A stretch of 64,000 bases of DNA, taken from assembly GCF_040459645.1 (NCBI RefSeq), contig NZ_JARVHQ010000001.1:2294001-2358000 (forward strand). The letters run 5' to 3'. The DNA is from Bacillus cereus group sp. RP43. Lineage in GTDB: Bacteria > Bacillota > Bacilli > Bacillales > Bacillaceae_G. This document shows positions 16,931 to 25,613 of this stretch, in pieces (within the stretch, counting starts at the first letter, position 1; every line of letters starts with the position of its first letter). The notes beneath the pieces were generated by a model. It saw only the letters and a list, made by a program, of their open reading frames with translations. It searched no databases and had not been told where the DNA came from. A program made the translations under genes and the position numbers.

Positions 16931-16989
16931 ATTTATCGTTTAACAATAAATTTTTATTTATTATAATCGTGTTTTTATTGTTAAGTAAA
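16931..16989 (-). promoter_or_regulatory. Promoter and possible operator of the DUF2975-HTH operon
   Basis: Read leftward, TTTACT (16984-16989) and TATAAT (16960-16965) are 18 bp apart. The imperfect palindrome ATTTATCGTTTAACAATAAAT covers 16931-16951, and a second TTTATTGTTAA copy lies inside the spacer. Binding by the XRE protein is inferred. Confidence 0.45.
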
Positions 16990-17210
16990 TTTAAATTTCA
17001 GATGAAAATAAAAAGTACTACTCTTTATAAAAAAGTATGGTGAATATAACAAGGTGATATATATCATTGTTCCTTTGACGAAATATAGTAAAGATAATCG
17101 TTCCTTCTTTCTGTAAATGATGTTATGTTAAAAGTAACGATTCAGTCTTTCTTATAATAAGAGTTTTTAGAAAATCAATATTTTGCGTAATTTGACGAGG
17201 TGTTAATGAA

Positions 17211-17999
17211 ATGAAATCGTACACACAATTTGAACGAAGAAAACACATACTAGATGAATTAGAAAAGTATAACCGAGTGATGGTAAATGATTTAGCAAAG
17301 GTATTAAATGTTACAACAGAAACGATACGAAGAGATTTAGATATGTTGCACAAGGAAGGGCAGCTTACGAAAATACATGGTGGTGCAATTAAGAAGAAAG
17401 ATCAAACACTAGAATTTCATTTTGATAAACGTCGATCTGAGAATATTGAAGAAAAACGAAAAATTGCAATGGAAGCAAGTAAAATTGTAGAAGATAATGA
17501 TATTATCGCAATTGAAATTGGGACAACCACAATGCAAATTTTAGATTACATATACGATAAAAAGAATTTGACAATTTTAACAAACTCGATACCAGCTGTA
17601 AATAAAATTATTGAGCTGAAAGACCAGTATGATTCCTTTGATTGTAGGTTAATAGTCATAGGGGGAATATTGAATACGAATTCCTTAGCATTGTCTGGAG
17701 AAATGACGTTAAACTATCTGGATCATTTCACTGTTAATAAATTATTTGCTTCTTGTGATGGTATTTCATTAGAAAAAGAACTGACATGTTCGTATATTGA
17801 AGATGCACAAATATTTAAGCAGTTAAAGAATAATGCAAAACAAGTTGTAATGATGGCTGATGAGTCAAAGTTTAATTTAACAAAGTTTTATAAAAGCGGG
17901 AGTTTTAGTGATATAGATGCATTGTATACGAATGCAAAGCTTGATGAATCATGGCAAAATGTGCTAACAAGTAATGGGGTTGAAGTAATAACAGTATAG
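17211..17999 (+). CDS. DeoR-family transcriptional repressor
   Basis: A 262-residue regulator with the classic N-terminal DeoR helix-turn-helix (VNDLAKVLNV then TTETIRRDLDML, about 25-45, and KIHGGAIKK). Its C-terminal sugar-phosphate-sensing domain has IAIEIGTTTMQI, LTNSIPAV and the terminal effector-site pattern MADESKFNLTKF. DeoR proteins are released from DNA by a phosphorylated sugar. It is followed by its own terminator, then a 13-bp inverted repeat and the ABC importer operon, which it probably controls. The frame begins at the only plausible ATG; its ribosome site (GAGGTG) is adequate. Confidence 0.92.
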   Translation: MKSYTQFERRKHILDELEKYNRVMVNDLAKVLNVTTETIRRDLDMLHKEGQLTKIHGGAIKKKDQTLEFHFDKRRSENIEEKRKIAMEASKIVEDNDIIAIEIGTTTMQILDYIYDKKNLTILTNSIPAVNKIIELKDQYDSFDCRLIVIGGILNTNSLALSGEMTLNYLDHFTVNKLFASCDGISLEKELTCSYIEDAQIFKQLKNNAKQVVMMADESKFNLTKFYKSGSFSDIDALYTNAKLDESWQNVLTSNGVEVITV

Positions 18000-18009
18000 A
18001 AAAACTAAA

Positions 18010-18052
18010 AGAAGACTATTTCTTAGTAAGTTGAGAAATGGTCTTCTTTTCT
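18010..18052 (+). terminator. Terminator after the DeoR gene
   Basis: GAAGACTATTTCT pairs with AGAAATGGTCTTC and is followed by TTTTCTTGTTT. Confidence 0.8.
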
Positions 18053-18072
18053 TGTTTATATGTTGTTTTATT

Positions 18073-18116
18073 TTGTTAATTTGTTGTTTTTTTACAATTA
18101 GTTAACAAATTAACAA
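18073..18116 (+). promoter_or_regulatory. Candidate DeoR operator of the importer operon
   Basis: TTGTTAATTTGTT at 18073-18085 is repeated exactly in inverted orientation as AACAAATTAACAA at 18104-18116, 18 bp apart. It lies between the deoR terminator and the first permease gene. Additional TTAACA/TGTTAA fragments flank it up to 18127. Assignment to the neighbouring DeoR protein is by position. Confidence 0.6.
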
Positions 18117-18165
18117 CATTGTGTTAATAATGTACCCGTACAATATGAATTAGGAGGTGGCAAGA

Positions 18166-19032
18166 ATGCAAATAAAACTATCAAAAGCTGTGTTCTTTTT
18201 ACTACCAGTTGGAATACCTCTAATCTTGTTTTGGATTATTCCGAATTTCATTAGTTTAGGTATTAGTTTTACTGATTGGGATTTTATGACGAATGATTTT
18301 AACTTTGTTGGTTTAGAAAACTATTTTAATTTATTTACACAAGATTCTTTTATGCAAGCATTGCTCAATACGTTTTATTTCGGAATTGGAACAGTCATTC
18401 CAACAATTGCATTGGGCTTAGGTTTCGCATTATTCTTCCGAAAAAAATTTAAAGGTTCCGCATTGTACCAATTAATGATTTTTTCACCTTGGGTAACGCC
18501 AACAATAGCTGTATCCATTGTGTGGTCACTTTTATATGAACCTCAATTTGGAGTTATTAATAAAGTGCTAAACTTTTTCGGGATACCAGGTTTGGACTGG
18601 CTTCAAAGTAGTCAAACAGCGATGTTAGCAGTCATTATTATGACGGTTTGGAAATTAGTTGGTTGGACAATGATCTTCTATATCGGTGCATTAGAAAAAG
18701 TTCCAGATAGTTTATATGAAGCAGCTAGTATTGATGGGGCAAATTCATGGCAGAAATTCCGATATGTAACACTGCCGATGGTTTCATCAACAACTTTCTT
18801 CTTAGTTGTCGTCAATACAATTTCTTCGGTGCAGGCTTACGATCAAATAAAGATTTTAACACAAGGTGGGCCTAGTGGTTCGACGCGTACGTTACTGTAT
18901 TTATTCTTCCAACAAGGGTTTGAACAGTTTGATATGGGATCTGCAACAGCAATCGCATTTATCATACTAATTATTACAATTTTCCTATCTGTTATTAACA
19001 AAATAATAGGTGATAAGTGGGTGAACTATTAA
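18166..19032 (+). CDS. ABC sugar-type permease, MalF/UgpA family
   Basis: A 288-residue inner component of a CUT1-type carbohydrate ABC importer, with six membrane helices. The EAA loop that docks the ATPase reads YEAASIDGANSWQKFRYVTLP (about 187-207). GGAGG lies 8 nt before the ATG at 18166; a GTG at 18157 overlaps it. It is the first gene of a six-gene operon with a second permease, binding protein, PHP hydrolase, HAD phosphatase and ATPase. The substrate is not deducible from the permease; the MalF/UgpA branch imports oligosaccharides or glycerol-phosphate compounds. Confidence 0.9.
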   Translation: MQIKLSKAVFFLLPVGIPLILFWIIPNFISLGISFTDWDFMTNDFNFVGLENYFNLFTQDSFMQALLNTFYFGIGTVIPTIALGLGFALFFRKKFKGSALYQLMIFSPWVTPTIAVSIVWSLLYEPQFGVINKVLNFFGIPGLDWLQSSQTAMLAVIIMTVWKLVGWTMIFYIGALEKVPDSLYEAASIDGANSWQKFRYVTLPMVSSTTFFLVVVNTISSVQAYDQIKILTQGGPSGSTRTLLYLFFQQGFEQFDMGSATAIAFIILIITIFLSVINKIIGDKWVNY

Positions 19033-19042
19033 GGTGAATAAT

Positions 19043-19861
19043 ATGAAAAAAGGTCCATTAATCGTAAAGCATCTCTTTTTAGCATTATCAAGTATACTAT
19101 TTGTTTTTCCGTTCATATGGATGGTACTTGGTTCGTTTAAAACATCTAGTGAAGTATTACAAGGAGGTTTTTGGCCTAAAGAATTTCACTGGGAAAATTA
19201 TCGGCAAGTATTAGACATACTACCATTTAACACATATTTATTTAATAGTTTTTATACATCTTTCATCATTACTATATATGTGCTCGTTTCATCTGCACTG
19301 TTTGCTTATATGTTAGCATTTTACAAGTTTAAAGGTAAAAATATTACATTTAGTGTCGTGATGGCAACCTATATGATTCCTGGAGCTGTTTCGTATGTTC
19401 CTGTATATGTAATGTTAGGGAAATTCGGGCTACTTGATTCACATTTTGGATACATGATTTCTATGGCTGTTAGCGTATTCGGTATTTTCTATTTAAAACA
19501 ATCGTTTCACAAAGTTGGTTTTGAAATAGTAGAAGCAGCCAAAATTGATGGAGCAAGTGATTGGCGTATTCTTTGGAAAATTATTTTTCCAATGACACGA
19601 TCATCATTTGTAACACTAGGATTGGTCACATTTATTGGTAATTATAATAATTACGTCTGGCCAGCTCTTATATTGAAAGATAATACGCAAAAGTTAATTA
19701 CGAATGGAATTGCTGATTATTTCATTAATAGTTCCTTAGGGCGAGATTGGTCACACATTATGGTTGCAAGTACAATCGCAACAGTGCCGCTCTTAATCGT
19801 ATTTTTGATTCTACAAAAATGGTTCTTATCTGGTGTTACTGATTCAGGAATAAAGGGGTAA
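19043..19861 (+). CDS. ABC sugar-type permease, MalG/UgpE family
   Basis: The second permease subunit, 272 residues and six helices. Its EAA loop is VEAAKIDGASDWRILWKIIFP (about 180-200), and the helix 1-2 region has WMVLGSFKTSSEV, typical of MalG-type proteins. The start ATG at 19043 follows AAGGTG by 6 nt, directly behind the first permease, and the operon layout is tight. It forms the heterodimeric membrane channel with the preceding gene product. Confidence 0.9.
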   Translation: MKKGPLIVKHLFLALSSILFVFPFIWMVLGSFKTSSEVLQGGFWPKEFHWENYRQVLDILPFNTYLFNSFYTSFIITIYVLVSSALFAYMLAFYKFKGKNITFSVVMATYMIPGAVSYVPVYVMLGKFGLLDSHFGYMISMAVSVFGIFYLKQSFHKVGFEIVEAAKIDGASDWRILWKIIFPMTRSSFVTLGLVTFIGNYNNYVWPALILKDNTQKLITNGIADYFINSSLGRDWSHIMVASTIATVPLLIVFLILQKWFLSGVTDSGIKG

Positions 19862-19886
19862 TTAAATAGTAAAGGAGAGTTGTGGG

Positions 19887-21248
19887 ATGAAAAAATTATT
19901 CATGCTTCTAACAGTTATAACACTGTTTGTTGGTGCACTTGCGGGTTGTTCAGGCGGAAAAGGAAGTACGGTTAAAGCGAGTAAAGAAGGGGAGAAGGTT
20001 GTTGTTCCATTCATTAATGGAGTAGGGGGCTCTCTTGCAGATCGTGTAGATAAGATTGTGGAAGAATACAATAAAAGTCAGGACAAATATGTAGTGAAAA
20101 CGACAAAAGCGGGTAGCTACGATGAGTCATATCAAAAGTTACAAAGTGGCTTTGCAGCGAATAACCAAGAAGCAATTGCATTACTAGGTTCTGATGTCAT
20201 TCAAGAATATGCTAAAAAACAGTTAATCGCACCTATAGATGAATATGTTAAAAATGATACTAATTTCAAAAAAGAAGATTATGGAAAAGGGTTTATGGAG
20301 CAAGCAACAATTGACGAGAAGTTGTATGGAATTCCATTCTACGGTACAACGCAAATTCTTTATTACAATAAAAAAGCATTAGCAGAGAATGGCTTTACAA
20401 AAGTTGATTTAAAGACGTGGGAAGGTGTAGAAAAGGTAGCAAAAACAGTCGCAAAACGTGGTGAAAATGGAAATGTGACATATGCGGGCTGGATGCCAAT
20501 GTGGGGAACTTCCAATTTAATTGATGCGGTTCGCAGTGCCGGTGGAAACGTATTAAGCGAAGATGGTAAAAAAGTATTAATTAACGATGACACTTGGGTT
20601 TCGGTATGGGAGAAATTCCGTACATGGCTACATGAAGATAAAATTATGAAAATACATTCAGGTGGTACTGGATGGGAATATTGGGATAAAACTGTAATTG
20701 ATTTAGTTGAAGGTAGAACATTAGGATTTACAGGATCATCTGGTGATCAAGGATTTGTTTTTAAATCATTAGGTAAAGGAATGACGGAAGAAGAACGTCT
20801 TAACACTTTTGAAGCATTACCTCAACCAGCTTGGGGGAATAATAAACCAGCGCCAAAATTAGAAACATACTTATTCACATTAACGAGAAATATTGATCCA
20901 GAAGTAGCAAAAGGCGCGTATGACTTTATGAAATTTGCGACAAGCACTGAGAAAACGGCTGAATGGTCAATGGCAACAGGCTATATCCCTGTTCGTAACA
21001 ATGTAACAGATTATGGTCCATATGCTGAATTCGTTAAAAAACAACCACAAGCATTAGTTCCATTAGAACAAGCTAATAATAATGGAGTGGGACCATTTGT
21101 AGATCCAACGGGCGGTAAAATTAATGACGCCTTAAATGTAGCGAAAGATAAAGTAGAGATTGAAGGAGTTCCAGCGAAAAAAGCATTAGATGAAGCAGCT
21201 AAAGTTGCGCAAGAAGAGTTAGATAAAGTTCTGAAAAAGAAGAAGTAA
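19887..21248 (+). CDS. ABC solute-binding lipoprotein, family 1
   Basis: A 453-residue extracellular binding protein anchored by a lipid. The lipobox is LAGC with cysteine at 21. The mature part has the family-1 carbohydrate-binding layout, including YGIPFYGTTQILYYNKKAL (about 145-163), WSMATGYIPVRNNV near 370 and a lysine-rich C-terminus. It would deliver its ligand to the permease pair. The family includes UgpB-like glycerol-3-phosphate and glycerophosphodiester binders as well as sugar binders, so the ligand class stays open. Confidence 0.9.
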   Translation: MKKLFMLLTVITLFVGALAGCSGGKGSTVKASKEGEKVVVPFINGVGGSLADRVDKIVEEYNKSQDKYVVKTTKAGSYDESYQKLQSGFAANNQEAIALLGSDVIQEYAKKQLIAPIDEYVKNDTNFKKEDYGKGFMEQATIDEKLYGIPFYGTTQILYYNKKALAENGFTKVDLKTWEGVEKVAKTVAKRGENGNVTYAGWMPMWGTSNLIDAVRSAGGNVLSEDGKKVLINDDTWVSVWEKFRTWLHEDKIMKIHSGGTGWEYWDKTVIDLVEGRTLGFTGSSGDQGFVFKSLGKGMTEEERLNTFEALPQPAWGNNKPAPKLETYLFTLTRNIDPEVAKGAYDFMKFATSTEKTAEWSMATGYIPVRNNVTDYGPYAEFVKKQPQALVPLEQANNNGVGPFVDPTGGKINDALNVAKDKVEIEGVPAKKALDEAAKVAQEELDKVLKKKK

Positions 21249-21328
21249 TATTACCAACATGAGGTGCTTTTGAACGAAGGAAGTGCCTCTAAAATTCCAT
21301 CATTAAAACGTAAAAAGGTGTGAGAACG

Positions 21329-22756
21329 ATGATCGAAATAACAAGTACGATAACACTCTCTCCATTCGTAAAAAATAAACATTGTTTCCAAATGGATGAA
21401 ACTGATATTAAAAATTTCACATTAACTATTGATCAAGGGGACAGCCGGAAAATCCCGCTTTTATTAATCTTGCGAGACCCGAACGGTTATGTACGTATAC
21501 AATATCAAACTCCAGTTACAAATGAAAAACTAGTCGTTTCGAAAGATTTAAAGTTTTGTTCCGCAGGTTGTAGTGGAGGAGAAATAGAGTCAGGTAATTG
21601 GGAATTAGAAGTCGTCTATATTCCGCATTGTGCAAAGAAAGTAGTAAAGTTTACCGGAGAAAAAGTTGACTATACAGTAAATATAGTAGTGAACGATCAG
21701 TTGGAACGTAAGTATAATAGAGATCATTTTTGTAAGGGAAATGTTTTTATCGATGAAGACCGTTTTAATAAGGTAGTAAATGAAGAATATCGCTGGTACA
21801 AAGGGGATTTTCATGAACATACAGATTTAACAGACGGAGAGATAGATGATGAACTTGGAATGACAGTATGTGAAAAACAAGAATTAGATTTTTTATATGC
21901 GACGGAACACAATATTGTTATGCCATCGTATCAAAAAGGAAACACATTAATTATACCATCTATGGAACTTACAACTCCTTTCGGTCATTACAACATATTT
22001 GGTATAAGAGAATTCATTGATTTTACAGAGTATGTAGATGAAGCATTTAGCGCTGAAAAAATGAATGCACTATTTTTACTCACGAAAGAAAAAGGCTATT
22101 TATTGAGTGTGAATCATCCGTTTATGAAGCCTTGGGCGAACCAAGTGAATATTAACTTAGAAAATGTTCATACGATGGAAATTATGTGTGATCCAACTTA
22201 TAAAAAAAGTAAATCATCTACTTTAGAAGCTTTGCGTTGTTTCGATCAAATGTGGTCAAATGGTCTTAAAATCTGGGGAATAGGAGGAAGTGATTCTCAT
22301 TTACATCCGTCTAAAACCTTCCCAGGATCAAAAGACCCATCAATTTACGGTGATCCAGGAACATATGTATTATGTAACGGTTTATCAATTAAAAACTTAA
22401 AATTTGCGATCAAAAACGGAAGAATTTATTTCTCTCGATTTAGAAAACTAGCGATAGATATTCAAAACGAAGGTGAAACGATTTATGTCGGTGATGAGGC
22501 TAAAGGAAATATTATTTACAACATTGCTACTGACAAACCGTGTGAGTGGAGACTACTTATAAATGGACAAACGATTGAAAAAGAATACGGAAGCGATGTA
22601 ACCTTTGCATTCTCTTTAAATGAAGGGGCGTACGCTAGAGTTGAGGGATGGGAAGAGGACGAATTAGTAGCGTTTATTAATCCTATTCATAATAAAGTTC
22701 AGTATAAAAATATAAAAACATGGAATGAAGTTATAGGGGGAATAAAAGGTGAATAA
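21329..22756 (+). CDS. PHP-domain metallohydrolase (CehA/McbA-like)
   Basis: A 475-residue cytoplasmic enzyme without a signal peptide. After a beta-rich N-terminal region (about 1-155) comes a PHP phosphoesterase domain with its metal ligands: HEH in GDFHEHTDLTDGEID (about 162), YATEHN (about 192), the glutamate in IPSMELTTPFGHYN, SVNHPF and GGSDSHLHP (about 325). PHP enzymes hydrolyse phosphodiesters or phosphomonoesters with a trinuclear metal site. A C-terminal beta domain follows. Placement between the binding protein and a HAD phosphatase suggests it attacks the imported compound. The ATG at 21329 is preferred over a GTG at 21320 because AAGG precedes it at normal distance. Confidence 0.82.
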   Translation: MIEITSTITLSPFVKNKHCFQMDETDIKNFTLTIDQGDSRKIPLLLILRDPNGYVRIQYQTPVTNEKLVVSKDLKFCSAGCSGGEIESGNWELEVVYIPHCAKKVVKFTGEKVDYTVNIVVNDQLERKYNRDHFCKGNVFIDEDRFNKVVNEEYRWYKGDFHEHTDLTDGEIDDELGMTVCEKQELDFLYATEHNIVMPSYQKGNTLIIPSMELTTPFGHYNIFGIREFIDFTEYVDEAFSAEKMNALFLLTKEKGYLLSVNHPFMKPWANQVNINLENVHTMEIMCDPTYKKSKSSTLEALRCFDQMWSNGLKIWGIGGSDSHLHPSKTFPGSKDPSIYGDPGTYVLCNGLSIKNLKFAIKNGRIYFSRFRKLAIDIQNEGETIYVGDEAKGNIIYNIATDKPCEWRLLINGQTIEKEYGSDVTFAFSLNEGAYARVEGWEEDELVAFINPIHNKVQYKNIKTWNEVIGGIKGE

Positions 22757-23456
22757 AGCGATTATTTTTGATAAAGATGGAACATTAATACAGTTAGATT
22801 CAGTTTGGTACAAGATTGTGCATCGTGTGTTAGATGATATATTTCAAACGTATCCAAATGAAAAAAGTAAACGAGATGATTACTTATCGATTATTGGTAT
22901 GAATGATAACGATTTTGAGAGTACGAGTTTACTAGCATGTCGCACAAATTACTTCATTGCGGCTGCATGGTATTCGTTGTTAGAAAATCAACATGTGAAT
23001 AAAGAGGATTTTATTCAAAATGTATGTCTTCTATTCAAAAAGTACTCTACAGCAGATGATCTTGTATTTACAGAAGTGGAAGGTGCAAAGGAAACGTTAC
23101 GATATTTAAAAGACAATGAATATATTATTGGGGTTGTTACGGCAGACGATGTTGATGCAGCGATTCATTCTCTAAAAATGACTGAGTTATATGATTATGT
23201 AGATTTTTTAGGTGCAGATGACGGTGTGAATAGAACAAAACCTGAAAGTGACTTTTATCATATGTTTAAAGAAAAATTTTCATTAACTGAAGAAGATGTA
23301 CTAATGGTAGGTGATACATTAACAGACGTTACATTTGCGAGAAATAGTAACATTAAAGTAGTGGGCGTCTTATCGGGTGCAAGTAGGAAAGAAGATCTAG
23401 AAGGGAAAGCGGATTATATTTTAGACAGTATGAAGGATATTTCGAAGATTTTATAA
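22749..23456 (+). CDS. HAD phosphatase, phosphoglycolate-phosphatase-like
   Basis: A 235-residue HAD-superfamily hydrolase with motif I IIFDKDGTLIQLDSVW (about 5-20), motif II threonine in VVTADDVDAA, motif III lysine in NRTKPESDF and motif IV MVGDTLTDVTFARN. The cap is helical. It starts with a GTG 7 nt after GGGGGA and overlaps the PHP gene by 8 nt. In the operon it would remove phosphate from the product of the PHP enzyme or from the imported compound; the substrate is inferred only from context. Confidence 0.85.
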   Translation: MNKAIIFDKDGTLIQLDSVWYKIVHRVLDDIFQTYPNEKSKRDDYLSIIGMNDNDFESTSLLACRTNYFIAAAWYSLLENQHVNKEDFIQNVCLLFKKYSTADDLVFTEVEGAKETLRYLKDNEYIIGVVTADDVDAAIHSLKMTELYDYVDFLGADDGVNRTKPESDFYHMFKEKFSLTEEDVLMVGDTLTDVTFARNSNIKVVGVLSGASRKEDLEGKADYILDSMKDISKIL

Positions 23457-23517
23457 TTCATGTCATCATAATTTTTAACAATATCTATAAATATAGCTCA
23501 AATTCTAGGAGGATATT

Positions 23518-24618
23518 ATGGCTCAACTATCATTCAAAAACATTTACAAAAAATATGATCATGATGTGACAATCGTAAAAGATTTTAACCTAGAAGTAAA
23601 TGATGGAGAATTTATCGTTTTGGTTGGCCCTTCAGGGTGTGGGAAATCTACAACATTACGTATGATTGCAGGACTTGAAGAGATTTCAGAAGGCGACTTT
23701 TATATTGACGGAAAACGTGTAAATGATGTTACACCGAAAGATAGAGATATTGCAATGGTATTTCAAAACTATGCACTTTATCCGCATATGAGTGTGTATG
23801 AAAACATGGCATTTGGATTAAAACTAAGAAAGTATAGTAAAGAAGAAATTGACCAACGTGTGCAACATGCAGCAAAAATTCTTGGGCTTGAGCAGTATTT
23901 AAGCCGAAAGCCAAAAGCACTTTCAGGTGGGCAGCGTCAGCGTGTTGCCTTAGGCCGAGCGATTGTTCGAAATGCAAAGGTATTTTTAATGGACGAGCCT
24001 TTATCAAACTTAGATGCGAAATTGCGCGTTCAAATGCGTGCTGAGATTACAAAATTACACAAGCACCTGCAAACAACAACTGTGTATGTTACACACGATC
24101 AAATAGAAGCTATGACGATGGCAACGCGCTTAGTTGTACTAAAAGATGGTATTGTACAACAAGTCGGTACACCAAAAGAAGTGTATGATAATCCAGAGAA
24201 TGTATTTGTTGGCGGATTCATTGGTTCTCCTGGAATGAATTTTTTCAAAGGAGTATTAACAGATAATGCAGTTATGATTGATAAGTGGAAAATTGAAGTG
24301 CCGGAAGAGAAGATGAAAGACTTGCGAAATAACGGCTATACGAATAAAGAAATCATAATAGGAATACGTCCAGAAGACTTTTATTATGGAAAAGCAATCG
24401 AGGCTTTGTCATATAACGCAAAAGTAACAGTACCGATTGATGTAGCAGAATTAATGGGGGCAGAAACATATCTATATTCTAACATTAATGGACAATCTTT
24501 TGTTGCACGTGTGGACACATCTTTAGATGTGCAAAGTCAATCAAATATAGAGCTCGGTTTAAACATGGACAAAGTTCATTACTTTGATTCAGAAACTGAG
24601 AAACGGATTGTTTTATAG
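23518..24618 (+). CDS. ABC importer ATPase, MsmX/UgpC type
   Basis: A 366-residue ATPase energising CUT1 importers. Walker A is GPSGCGKSTTLRM (about 37-49), the signature LSGGQRQRVALGRA (about 135), Walker B VFLMDEPLSNLDAK and the switch histidine in YVTHDQIEAM. The C-terminal OB-type regulatory domain (about 240-366) includes IIGIRPEDFYYG. AGGAGG stands before the ATG. Having its own ATPase distinguishes this operon from Bacillus sugar importers that share a single MsmX. Confidence 0.93.
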   Translation: MAQLSFKNIYKKYDHDVTIVKDFNLEVNDGEFIVLVGPSGCGKSTTLRMIAGLEEISEGDFYIDGKRVNDVTPKDRDIAMVFQNYALYPHMSVYENMAFGLKLRKYSKEEIDQRVQHAAKILGLEQYLSRKPKALSGGQRQRVALGRAIVRNAKVFLMDEPLSNLDAKLRVQMRAEITKLHKHLQTTTVYVTHDQIEAMTMATRLVVLKDGIVQQVGTPKEVYDNPENVFVGGFIGSPGMNFFKGVLTDNAVMIDKWKIEVPEEKMKDLRNNGYTNKEIIIGIRPEDFYYGKAIEALSYNAKVTVPIDVAELMGAETYLYSNINGQSFVARVDTSLDVQSQSNIELGLNMDKVHYFDSETEKRIVL

Positions 24619-24679
24619 ATAATAATTAATATGATTATACCTTTAGAATTTCTTCAACTACTACAAATAAATGAATAGC

Positions 24680-24724
24680 AAAAAGCCGATTATCCTTTAG
24701 ATTACAGGGAATCGGCTTTTTTAT
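24680..24724 (+). terminator. Terminator of the importer operon
   Basis: AAAAGCCGAT and ATCGGCTTTT form the stem, ending in a T run, 60 bp after the ATPase gene. Confidence 0.85.
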
Positions 24725-24783
24725 ATAAAAGATTGCTTAGCGTATATTATCAAGACCTAAATCCAAAAAACCCTTAAAATATC

Positions 24784-24830
24784 ACGCTCCTAACATATTG
24801 TATATGACTAATATGTTAGGAGCGTTTATT
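24784..24830 (+). terminator. Orphan terminator-like hairpin 2
   Basis: A 15-bp perfect stem, CGCTCCTAACATATT with its complement, is followed by TTTATTTTT. No gene lies between it and the previous terminator. Confidence 0.65.
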
Positions 24831-24886
24831 TTTGGTAATGAGTTTTGAAACTGAATTTGAATAGTATTTTTCTCAATCTGGATAAA

Positions 24887-24937
24887 AATAAGGAAAGTAC
24901 CATAAACGGTCGTTTTGGGTACTTTCCTTATTTTTTT
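24887..24937. terminator. Orphan terminator-like hairpin 3
   Basis: AAGGAAAGTACC and GGTACTTTCCTT pair around a 17-nt loop and are followed by ATTTTTTT. It marks the start of an eroded interval. Confidence 0.65.
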
Positions 24938-25014
24938 GTAGGTTTAAATTAAAGCTCGATCAAAAACATGTATTAGAAACATATAATTTTTCTTATTTAA
25001 TTAACAGCGGATAG

Positions 25015-25182
25015 GTGTCTGCAAATAAATTATATCAATCAGAAGTTGTCTACAAAGAAATATGTGATTCTAAAATTGTTGCGGAACTAGCCGTTGCATA
25101 CCGAAAGACGAATATAAACCTAGAGTTACAAGAGTTTTTGAAAATAGCGAAAGGCAAGGCGATGAACACATTTACAAAATGA
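25015..25182 (+). pseudogene. C-terminal relic of a LysR-type regulator
   Basis: A 55-codon open frame, closed by a stop just upstream, ending in ELAVAYRKTNINLELQEFLK and a short basic tail. This matches the end of the LysR effector-binding domain in pattern (final strand, then the closing helix). No start, DNA-binding domain or ribosome site is present, so it is a truncated remnant. Confidence 0.5.
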
Positions 25183-25193
25183 CAAAACTGTAA
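25180..25193 (+). promoter_or_regulatory. Candidate BceR-type operator
   Basis: TGACA-AAAC-TGTAA matches the TNACA-N4-TGTAA motif described for BceR-like response regulators in Bacillus, recalled from the literature and not checked here. It stands 158 bp upstream of a truncated BceB-like reading frame, where such sites normally control the transporter genes. Confidence 0.5.
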
Positions 25194-25337
25194 GAATGCA
25201 CGAATGTATGTAAGAAAGTTCGATGTTTTCCTTTTTCTTTTTTTATTATAGTGAAAAAGAAGAAAGAAGAAGGAGATGTCATACTCATGGTGATGCCTAT
25301 TTTTATGAAAGTAAAAAAGCGTGGGAGAGGAAGGAAG

Positions 25338-25454
25338 ATGACGCTTTCTCAGCTCGCGTTTAAAAACGTTAGTCGAAATATACGTACGTATGCCGCTTAT
25401 TTTTTAAGTGAAAACGTCATGTTAGAGGAAGAAACAGTACATTCACATAGTTAA
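25338..25454 (+). pseudogene. N-terminal relic of a BceB-type ABC permease
   Basis: From ATG at 25338, after GAGGAAGGAAG, the frame encodes MTLSQLAFKNVSRNIRTYAA then YFLS. This is the characteristic start of FtsX-like permeases that protect against bacitracin and related peptides. It departs from the family after about 24 residues and stops at residue 38, whereas intact proteins have over 600. The frame can be read from a GTG at 25251, but that lysine-rich extension is not family-like. The gene is truncated and cannot work. Confidence 0.65.
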
Positions 25455-25613
25455 GAAGTAGTTAAGTCCCATTTAAACCTTTTTTCCCATAATAAAATTA
25501 TAAGCGTACAAGAAGGTTGGTATTTTTGGATGAGTACAATAATCAAAACTATTCATGTAATGAAGGTATATGGCAATCAGTTAAACACCTTACTATAAAG
25601 GAGGGATTTGAAA

